Assembly (NCBI RefSeq): GCF_001592875.1
Contig: NZ_LSOF01000015.1
Span: 1-64,000 of the forward strand
DNA length: 64,000 nt
Origin: Pseudomonas sp. BMS12
Lineage (GTDB): Bacteria > Pseudomonadota > Gammaproteobacteria > Pseudomonadales > Pseudomonadaceae
Reading direction: 5' to 3'
Part shown: piece after piece, positions 56,625-64,000 of the stretch
Layout: the number at the start of each line of letters is the position of its first letter
Position numbering within the stretch: position 1 is the stretch's first letter
Notes under the pieces: model-generated
The model's database searches: none
What the model saw: only the letters and a program-made list of their open reading frames with translations
What the model was told of the DNA's origin: nothing
Made by a program: the position numbers and the translations under genes

Positions 56625-58076
56625 TCAGAAACCAGTCGGTGCTTGGGTGTGCCAGTCAGTGACCTGTTGGTACTGATGCGCAACGTTGAGCAGGCGTGCT
56701 TCCTGGAAGTAGTTGCCCAGCAGCTGCACGCCGACCGGCAGACCGTCGACGAAGCCGGCGGGCATGGACAGGCCCGGGATGCCGGCCAGGTTGGCGGTGA
56801 TGGTGTAGATGTCTTCCAGGTACTCGGCGACCGGGTCGTTGTTCTTCGCGCCGATCTGCCAGGCCAGGTTCGGCGTGGTCGGGCCGAGGATCACGTCGAC
56901 CTCGTTGAAGGCGGCGACGAAGTCGTTCTTGATCAGGCGGCGGATCTGCTGGGCCTTGATGTAGTAGGCGTCGTAGTAACCGGCGGACAGCGCATAGGTG
57001 CCGACCATGATGCGGCGCTTCACTTCCGCACCGAAGCCTTCGCCGCGCGAACGCTTGTACAGGTCTTCGAGGTTGACCGGGTTCTCGCAGCGGTAGCCGA
57101 AACGCACGCCGTCGAAACGCGACAGGTTGGAGCTGGCTTCCGCCGGGGCGATCACGTAGTAGGCGGGGATCGCATGCTGCATGTTCGGCAGGCTGATGTC
57201 CTTGACGGTGGCGCCGAGCTTCTTCAGCTCCTCGACCACGGCCATGACCTTCTCGCCGATACGGGCATCCAGACCGCTGCCGAAGTATTCCTTGGGTAGG
57301 CCGATGCGCAGGCCGGCCAGGGGCTGGTTCAGAGTGGCCAGATAGTCGTCGACCGGCTGGTCGACGCAGGTGCTGTCCTTGGCGTCGAAGCCGGCCATGC
57401 CGGCCAGCATCAGGGCGCAGTCTTCGGCGTTACGGGCCAGCGGGCCGCCCTGATCGAGGCTGGAGGCGTAGGCGATCATGCCCCAGCGGGAAACGCGACC
57501 GTAGGTCGGCTTGATCCCGGTGAGGTTGGTCAGCGCGGCCGGTTGGCGAATCGAGCCGCCGGTGTCGGTGCCGGTAGCAGCCGGCAGCAGGCGCGCGGCA
57601 ACCGCAGCCGCCGAACCGCCGGAGGAGCCGCCCGGTACGCGGGTCAGGTCCCAGGGGTTCTTCACTGCGCCATAGTGGCTGGACTCGTTGGCCGAGCCCA
57701 TGGCGAATTCGTCCATGTTCAGCTTGCCCAGGGTGACGGTGCCGGCGCTGGCCAGCTTGTCGACTACGGTGGCGTTGTAGGGCGCCTTGAAGCCGGTGAG
57801 GATCTTCGAGCCGCAGCTGGTCAGCACATCCTGGGTGCAGAACAGGTCCTTGTGGCCGATCGGGGCGCCGAGCAGGGCGCCGTCTTCGCCATTGGCACGG
57901 CGCGCGTCGGCGGCTTGCGCCTGGGCGCGGGCCAGCTCTTCGGTCACGGTGATAAAGCTGTTGAGCTGCGGGTCGAGCTGCTTGATGCGCGCCAGCAGGG
58001 CGCCGGTCAGCTCCACGGAGGAGAAGGTCTTGTCCTTCAGGCCGCGGGCGATCTCGGCCAGGGTCAGTTGATGCAT
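56625..58076 (-). CDS. gatA: Asp-tRNA(Asn)/Glu-tRNA(Gln) amidotransferase subunit A
   Basis: 483-aa amidase-signature enzyme that releases ammonia from glutamine. Catalytic Lys in IGHKDLF and Ser in [17 protein letters not shown], with the second Ser in [15 protein letters not shown], are all present. It overlaps nothing; gatC ends 16 bases upstream. Length equals the family. Confidence 0.97.
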   Translation of the reverse strand: MHQLTLAEIARGLKDKTFSSVELTGALLARIKQLDPQLNSFITVTEELARAQAQAADARRANGEDGALLGAPIGHKDLFCTQDVLTSCGSKILTGFKAPYNATVVDKLASAGTVTLGKLNMDEFAMGSANESSHYGAVKNPWDLTRVPGGSSGGSAAAVAARLLPAATGTDTGGSIRQPAALTNLTGIKPTYGRVSRWGMIAYASSLDQGGPLARNAEDCALMLAGMAGFDAKDSTCVDQPVDDYLATLNQPLAGLRIGLPKEYFGSGLDARIGEKVMAVVEELKKLGATVKDISLPNMQHAIPAYYVIAPAEASSNLSRFDGVRFGYRCENPVNLEDLYKRSRGEGFGAEVKRRIMVGTYALSAGYYDAYYIKAQQIRRLIKNDFVAAFNEVDVILGPTTPNLAWQIGAKNNDPVAEYLEDIYTITANLAGIPGLSMPAGFVDGLPVGVQLLGNYFQEARLLNVAHQYQQVTDWHTQAPTGF

Positions 58077-58092
58077 GGGAAACCCTTTCCTT

Positions 58093-58380
58093 TTATTCGA
58101 TGACTTTCGGCACGAGGTACAGGCCGCTTTCCACGGCCGGGGCGATGGCCTGGTAAGCGTCGCGCTGGTTCTGTTCGGTTACTGCATCGGCGCGCAGGCG
58201 CTGGGTGGCCTCCAGCGGATGGGCCAGTGGCTCGATGCCGGTGGTGTCGACCGCCTGCATGGCGTCGATCAGGCCGAGGATGTTGTTGAGGGTCGCGGTG
58301 GTTTGCGGAATTTCGCCTTCGCTCAGCCCCAGACGGGCCAGATGGGCGATTTTTTCCACGTCGGAGCGTTCGAGCGCCAT
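58093..58380 (-). CDS. gatC: Asp-tRNA(Asn)/Glu-tRNA(Gln) amidotransferase subunit C
   Basis: 95 aa: [24 protein letters not shown], central [24 protein letters not shown], end [12 protein letters not shown]. It stabilises the GatAB complex. First gene of gatCAB, divergent from mreB with 218 bases between starts. An upstream in-frame ATG is dismissed because it has no similarity. Confidence 0.96.
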   Translation of the reverse strand: MALERSDVEKIAHLARLGLSEGEIPQTTATLNNILGLIDAMQAVDTTGIEPLAHPLEATQRLRADAVTEQNQRDAYQAIAPAVESGLYLVPKVIE

Positions 58381-58512
58381 CGTGATTCTCCAGGGACTAG
58401 CGGGTGACCGGGCGGGAGCGGGCGGGAACGGATGCCGCGCTGGGTGGTCAAAGGCCGCGAATTTTGGGCCTACAAGGCCCGGAAAAGCGGGCAATTTAGC
58501 ACATCCGCCGCC

Positions 58513-59639
<1,127 letters not shown>

Positions 59640-59656
59640 GCCTGAGGTAAGCTGTC

Positions 59657-59691
59657 AAAGCCGGAAGCCCATTCTTCCGGCTTTGTATTTT
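59657..59691 (+). terminator. Intrinsic terminator between mreB and mreC
   Basis: Perfect 11-bp stem AAAGCCGGAAG / CTTCCGGCTTT with a 6-base loop, followed by GTATTTT. It starts 18 bases after the mreB stop and ends 41 bases before mreC, so part of the transcripts should stop here. Confidence 0.85.
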
Positions 59692-59732
59692 CTGGCTGTT
59701 GCACTTTCCGCCGCTGCAAAAGGGGACGCGCC

Positions 59733-60704
59733 ATCAAACCGCTATTCGCCAAAGGGCCCTCGCTGGGCGTACGACTGCTGGTGCTGGTCGTGCTATCGGC
59801 CGTGCTGATGGTGGTGGATGCGCGTTTCGAAGTGCTGCAGCCACTGCGTGCCCAGCTGGGCCTGATCACCGAGCCCGCCTATCGCCTGGCCCGCCTGCCG
59901 CTGACCCTGTGGGAAGGCGTGGCGCAGCAGTTCAGCAGTCGTAGCGAGCTGATGGCCGAGAACGAGAAGCTCAAGGCCGAAGCTCTGCTGATGCAGGGGC
60001 GCCTACAAAAGCTGGCCACCCTCACCGAGCAGAACGTGCGTCTGCGCGAGTTGCTCAACTCCGCCGCCCTGGTCGACGAGAAGGTGCTGGTCACCGAGCT
60101 GATCGGCGTCGACCCCAATCCCTTCACCCATCGCATCCTGATCGACAAGGGTGAGAAGGACGGCGTGTTCCTCGGCCAGCCCGTGCTCGATGCGCGCGGC
60201 CTGATGGGGCAGGTGGTCGAGGTGATGCCCTATACCGCGCGGGTCTTGCTGCTGACCGATACCAATCACAGCATTCCGGTGCAGGTGAATCGCAACGGCC
60301 TGCGCGCCATCGCCGCCGGAACCGGCAACCCCGAACGCCTGGAGCTGCGCCATGTGGCCGATACCGCCGATATCAAGGAAGGTGATCTGCTGGTCAGTTC
60401 GGGCATGGGTCAGCGCTTCCCGGCCGGTTACCCGGTGGCTTCGGTCAGCGAAGTGATCCACGACTCCGGCCAGCCGTTTGCCATTGTTCGCGCCATTCCC
60501 ACCGCCGCACTCAACCGCAGTCGCTACATGCTGCTGGTGTTCACCGATGCGCGTAGCGCCGAAGAACGCGCTACCGAGGCGGCCCAGGCTCAGGAGGCCG
60601 CCGACGCTGCTGCGCCGGTCGAGGCGCCGGATGCGGCAGTACCGGCCCCGGTGCCGGGGCGTGACGAACCTGCCGTGCCGGCGGCTGCACAGGAGAGACA
60701 GTGA
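59733..60704 (+). CDS. mreC: Rod-shape-determining protein MreC (apparent ATC start)
   Basis: 323 aa from a proposed ATC start codon at 59733. The usual start codons give only a GTG at 59781, which would cut into the membrane helix. From 59733 the protein reads (M/I)KPLFAKGPSLGVRLLVLVVLS, which aligns with E. coli MreC MKPIFSRGPSLQIRLILAVL residue by residue, and AAAAGGGGA lies six bases upstream. No in-frame ATG, GTG or TTG occurs near this site. MreC bridges MreB and the periplasmic elongasome; TM helix about residues 14-32, coiled coil 70-110, then a beta domain ending in a Pro/Ala-rich tail. Confidence 0.9.
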   Translation: MKPLFAKGPSLGVRLLVLVVLSAVLMVVDARFEVLQPLRAQLGLITEPAYRLARLPLTLWEGVAQQFSSRSELMAENEKLKAEALLMQGRLQKLATLTEQNVRLRELLNSAALVDEKVLVTELIGVDPNPFTHRILIDKGEKDGVFLGQPVLDARGLMGQVVEVMPYTARVLLLTDTNHSIPVQVNRNGLRAIAAGTGNPERLELRHVADTADIKEGDLLVSSGMGQRFPAGYPVASVSEVIHDSGQPFAIVRAIPTAALNRSRYMLLVFTDARSAEERATEAAQAQEAADAAAPVEAPDAAVPAPVPGRDEPAVPAAAQERQ

Positions 60705-61189
60705 TGGTGGCCCGATCCCGCAATGGCTGGGTGGTCTGGGGCAGTCTGCTGCTGGCCCTGCTGCTCAGCGTGGCCCCCATGCCGCAGTTCATGGAGATCG
60801 GCCGGCCGCTGTGGCTGGCGCTGGTCCTGAGTTACTGGGTGTTGGCGCTGCCCCATCGCCTGGGCATGGTCAGTGCCTGGAGCCTGGGTCTGGTGGAAGA
60901 TGTGCTGTATGGCACCCTGCTCGGGCAGAACGCGCTGATACTGACCCTGATCACTTTCCTGGTGCTGTCCTTGCAGCGCCGCCTGCGGATGTTTCCCATG
61001 TGGCAGCAGAGCCTGGTGCTGCTGGTGGTGTTCGGACTGGCCCAGCTGGTGCAGTTGTGGCTCAACGCTCTCACCGGCAATCGCCCGCCAACCCTGGCTT
61101 TTGTCCTGCCGGCGCTGATCAGCGCCTTGCTCTGGCCCTGGGTGTTCGCCATCCTGCGTGGGTTGCAGCAGCGTTTCGCGGTCAACTGA
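60704..61189 (+). CDS. mreD: Rod-shape-determining protein MreD
   Basis: 161 aa, five or six membrane helices (SLLLALLLSVAPMPQFM, LALVLSYWVLALPHRLG, SLVLLVVFGLAQLVQLWL). The start is ATG at 60704, sharing one base with the mreC TGA (TGATG), with AGGAG 8 bases upstream; a GTG at 60701 is possible. Works with MreC and PBP2/RodA in cylindrical wall growth. Confidence 0.93.
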   Translation: MVARSRNGWVVWGSLLLALLLSVAPMPQFMEIGRPLWLALVLSYWVLALPHRLGMVSAWSLGLVEDVLYGTLLGQNALILTLITFLVLSLQRRLRMFPMWQQSLVLLVVFGLAQLVQLWLNALTGNRPPTLAFVLPALISALLWPWVFAILRGLQQRFAVN

Positions 61190-61231
61190 CAAGACCGCTT
61201 CTTCAATTTCCTTCGACAGGGAGATGTCTGC

Positions 61232-61834
61232 ATGGCCACGCTCTACCTGGCCTCGGGTTCCCCCCGCCGGCGCGAATTGCTGGCCCAGATCGGCGTTCCT
61301 TTTACTCCTCTGATCGCCGCCATAGACGAAACCCCGTTGCCGGATGAGTCCGCCCATGGCTATGTAGAGCGCCTGGCGCGGGAAAAGGCCGAGGCTGGTC
61401 TGGCTACTCTGGGGTCGGCCGCCGAGGCGGTGGTGCTGGGGGCCGACACGGCGGTGGTGCTCGATGGCCGCATTCTCGGTAAACCGCTGGATCGCGCGGA
61501 TGGCCTGGCCATGCTCGCGGCGTTGGCCGGGCGCGAGCACCAGGTGCTGACCGCCGTGGCGTTGGCCGGCGCCGGCCGGGTCGAGTCGCGGGTAGTGGTC
61601 AGTCGGGTCGCGTTTCGCCCTTTGCGGCCCGGTGAGGCCGAGGCCTACTGGGCCAGCGGCGAGCCGCAGGACAAGGCGGGTGGCTATGGTATCCAGGGCC
61701 TGGCGGCGGTGTTTGTCAGCCAGTTGCAGGGCAGCTATTCGGCGGTAGTAGGGCTGCCATTGTGCGAGACCGCGCAAATGCTTGGAGAATTCGGGATTCC
61801 GTGCTGGCAGGCTGCGCCTGTCGGCCCACAATAG
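61232..61834 (+). CDS. maf: Maf-family nucleoside triphosphate pyrophosphatase (YhdE type)
   Basis: 200 aa. Maf motifs: [56 protein letters not shown]. YhdE-type Maf hydrolyses dTTP and UTP or modified nucleotides, cleaning the pool. It lies between mreD and rng, as in many gammaproteobacteria. Confidence 0.95.
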   Translation: MATLYLASGSPRRRELLAQIGVPFTPLIAAIDETPLPDESAHGYVERLAREKAEAGLATLGSAAEAVVLGADTAVVLDGRILGKPLDRADGLAMLAALAGREHQVLTAVALAGAGRVESRVVVSRVAFRPLRPGEAEAYWASGEPQDKAGGYGIQGLAAVFVSQLQGSYSAVVGLPLCETAQMLGEFGIPCWQAAPVGPQ

Positions 61835-61881
61835 AACGCGGCGGCCCCTGGCCAGCAGCCGCGACGCGCAGAGTAGGACGC

Positions 61882-63339
61882 ATGAGCGAAGAAATCCTGA
61901 TCAACATCACGCCGATGGAGTCGCGCGTGGCCGTGGTGGAAAACGGTGTGCTGCAGGAAGTGCATGTCGAGCGTACGCAGAAGCGCGGCATCGTCGGCAA
62001 TATCTACAAGGGCAAGGTGGTGCGGGTGTTGCCGGGCATGCAGGCGGCCTTCATCGACATCGGCCTGGATCGCGCCGCTTTCATCCACGCGGCGGAAATC
62101 TCCAGCCGCGAAGGCAGCGCGGTGGAGCCCATCGGAGCCCTGGTGCATGAGGGCCAGAGCCTGGTGGTGCAGGTGACCAAGGACCCCATCGGCACCAAGG
62201 GCGCACGCCTGACCACCCAGCTGTCGATTCCCTCGCGCTACCTGGTGTACATGCCGAAAACCGCGCATGTCGGTATTTCCCTGAAGATCGAGGACGAGAC
62301 CGAGCGCGAGCGCCTCAAGCAGGTGGTCGCCGACTGTGTGGCGGCCGAGGGCATCGAGGAGGCGGGCGGCTTTATCCTGCGCACCGCCGCCGAGGGTGCC
62401 GGGCGCGACGAGATCCTCGCCGATATCCGCTATCTGCGCCGCCTGTGGGAGCAGATCGCCGGGCAGATGCAGACGGCCAAGACGCCTTCGGTGATCTACG
62501 AGGACCTGTCCCTGGCCCTGCGCACCCTGCGCGACCTGGTCAACCCTAAGATCGAGAAGATCCGCATCGACTCGCGGGAAACCTTCGGCAAGATCACCCA
62601 GTTCGTCGACGAGCTGATGCCCGAGATCGCCGATCGCCTCGAACACTATCCGGGCGAGCGGCCGATCTTCGACCTGTACGGTGTCGAGGACGAGATCCAG
62701 CGTGCCATGGAGCGCAAGGTACCGCTCAAGTCCGGCGGCTACCTGGTGGTCGATCCGGCCGAGGCGATGACCACCATCGACGTCAACACCGGCGCCTTCG
62801 TCGGTCACCGTACCCTCGAAGAAACCATCTTCAAGACCAACCTCGAGGCGGCCACCGCGATTGCCCGGCAGATGCGGCTGCGCAACCTCGGCGGGATCAT
62901 CATCATCGACTTCATCGACATGGAAGACGAGGAACATCAGCGCCAGGTGCTGCGCACCCTGGAAAAACAGCTGGAGCGTGATCACGCCAAGACCAACATC
63001 ATCGGCATCACCGAACTGGGCCTGGTGCAGATGACCCGCAAGCGCACTCGCGAGAGCCTCGAACAGGTGCTGTGCGAGCCCTGTGCGGCCTGCCAGGGGC
63101 GCGGCAAGCTGCGCACTGCGGAAACCATCTGCTACGAAATCTTCCGCGAAATCCTGCGCGAGGCCCGTGCCTATCAGGCCGAGGGCTACCTGGTGCTGGC
63201 CAATCAGAAGGTGATCGACCGCCTGCTCGACGAAGAGTCAGGCAACGTCGGTGAACTGGAGGCCTTTATCGGCCGGCCCATCAAGTTCCAGGTCGAAAGC
63301 ATGTATTCCCAGGAGCAGTACGACGTGGTGCTGCTCTGA
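61882..63339 (+). CDS. rng: Ribonuclease G
   Basis: 485 aa RNase E/G family endoribonuclease that matures 16S rRNA 5' ends. N-terminal S1 domain (VGNIYKGKVVRVLPGMQAAFIDIGLDRAAFIH), DNase-I-like catalytic part with Asp in IIIIDFIDME and DVNTG, and zinc-link CEPCAACQGRG. Start at 61882 (MSEEILINITP) by homology, with TAGGA before it. It ends directly before yhdP (TGAATG). Confidence 0.96.
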   Translation: MSEEILINITPMESRVAVVENGVLQEVHVERTQKRGIVGNIYKGKVVRVLPGMQAAFIDIGLDRAAFIHAAEISSREGSAVEPIGALVHEGQSLVVQVTKDPIGTKGARLTTQLSIPSRYLVYMPKTAHVGISLKIEDETERERLKQVVADCVAAEGIEEAGGFILRTAAEGAGRDEILADIRYLRRLWEQIAGQMQTAKTPSVIYEDLSLALRTLRDLVNPKIEKIRIDSRETFGKITQFVDELMPEIADRLEHYPGERPIFDLYGVEDEIQRAMERKVPLKSGGYLVVDPAEAMTTIDVNTGAFVGHRTLEETIFKTNLEAATAIARQMRLRNLGGIIIIDFIDMEDEEHQRQVLRTLEKQLERDHAKTNIIGITELGLVQMTRKRTRESLEQVLCEPCAACQGRGKLRTAETICYEIFREILREARAYQAEGYLVLANQKVIDRLLDEESGNVGELEAFIGRPIKFQVESMYSQEQYDVVLL

Positions 63340-64000
63340 ATGGGCTTCCTGGTCCGGCTGTTGCGATGGGGATTGGGGCTCTGCGCTCTGTTGCTGGTGC
63401 TGGCCGCGCTGTATGTCAGCCTGGGTCGGCAACTGGCACCGCTGCTGGCGGAATATCGCGATGAGGTGCAGGACCGGGCGCGTGATGCGCTGGGCATGCC
63501 GCTGTTCATCGGTAGCCTTGAAGGCGGCTGGAGTGGCTTCGATCCGGTACTGACGGCCCACGATGTGCAAGTGGGCGAGGGTGCCAGTGTCGTGCGTCTG
63601 GATCAGGTGCGCGTGGTACCGGATGTGATCGGCAGCCTGCTGGCCCGCCAGTTGCGCTTTGCCAATCTGCAGGTCGAAGGGCTGCAGTTGAGCCTGCGCC
63701 AGGGCGAGGAGGGTCGCTGGACCGTCGAAGGGCTGCCGACCCGCGAACCGAGCCAACCGCTGCAGCCGCAGCAACTGCTCAAGCTGCTGGAACATGTCCG
63801 CAAGGTATCGCTGCTGGGCAGCCAGCTGACTCTCGAACCGCGGGGGCGCGAGCCGCTCAGTCTGACCTATATCGACGCCACTTTGCGCAGCGGGCTGGTA
63901 CGCCAGCGCCTGGATGTGCGCCTGCGTCTGCCCGACGGTCAGCCGCTGGCCTTGCGTTTGCGCGTGCGCCTGGATGCCAAGGACTGGCAGGCGAGCAGTG
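63340..64000 (+). CDS. yhdP: YhdP family (TIGR02099) envelope protein, N-terminal part
   Basis: About 220 codons read without stop to the window end; the gene continues beyond it (family length about 1200-1300). It begins right after the rng stop (TGAATG), so the two are coupled. One N-terminal membrane helix (LGLCALLLVLAALYVSLG) precedes an AsmA-like region with LGMPLFIGSLEGGWSGFDPVLTAHDV. YhdP is an AsmA-type protein implicated in phospholipid transport to the outer membrane. It follows rng, as in other gammaproteobacteria. Confidence 0.93.
   Translation, partial: MGFLVRLLRWGLGLCALLLVLAALYVSLGRQLAPLLAEYRDEVQDRARDALGMPLFIGSLEGGWSGFDPVLTAHDVQVGEGASVVRLDQVRVVPDVIGSLLARQLRFANLQVEGLQLSLRQGEEGRWTVEGLPTREPSQPLQPQQLLKLLEHVRKVSLLGSQLTLEPRGREPLSLTYIDATLRSGLVRQRLDVRLRLPDGQPLALRLRVRLDAKDWQASS

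Overview
The window is about 64 kb of gene-dense, GC-rich chromosome from a gammaproteobacterium, almost certainly a Pseudomonas or close relative (an inference from protein content). Supporting features are the betI-betB-betA order, a RoxSR redox two-component pair, a dppBCDF operon with more than one binding protein, the gatCAB / mreBCD-maf-rng-yhdP neighbourhood, and Pseudomonas-type REP sequences. No phage, integrase, insertion sequence, CRISPR array, rRNA or tRNA gene was found. The first gene (hrpB) and the last (yhdP) run off the window.

Layout. 1-10.6 kb: hrpB end, an SbmA-like ABC exporter, a lipid A phosphoethanolamine transferase (eptA) followed by a membrane-anchored beta-propeller protein, two periplasmic family-3 solute-binding proteins around a short-chain dehydrogenase, a VOC protein, a YciC-like membrane protein, and a NYN nuclease/DEDDh exonuclease pair. 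10.6-16 kb: glycine betaine synthesis from choline (betI, betB, betA) with an unusually short BCCT-like transporter and a visible BetI-type operator. 16-24.6 kb: prfC, a large ESPR autotransporter with a Gly/Asn-rich passenger, a divergent NarL-type response regulator and histidine kinase, and a CPA1 antiporter. 24.6-31.4 kb: a long speC leader and speC, a DUF2569 protein, pxpABC (5-oxoprolinase), a secreted protein made of 13 near-identical EDGFDRT repeats, and an orphan LIV-type binding protein. 31.4-38.8 kb: a dipeptide ABC operon with two binding proteins and a candidate sigma-54 promoter. 38.8-44.7 kb: SIMPL protein, roxSR, an AEC transporter, and an M23 peptidase/coiled-coil/bactofilin operon. 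44.7-55.1 kb: pbpC with a giant alpha-2-macroglobulin, a PcaC-like protein, a Ca/Na antiporter and a short RlpA-like lipoprotein. 55.1-64 kb: gatCAB diverging from mreBCD-maf-rng-yhdP.

Main themes are envelope biology (eptA, autotransporter, pbpC/macroglobulin, M23/bactofilin, RlpA, MreBCD, YhdP), nitrogen and osmolyte metabolism (bet, pxp, dpp, speC) and environmental sensing. The most unusual observations are the apparent ATC start codon of mreC, an intrinsic terminator between mreB and mreC, the EDGFDRT repeat protein, the Gly-rich autotransporter with its layered mRNA leader, and the long structured leader of speC. Function calls rest on reading motifs and recalled family knowledge; no database search was possible.
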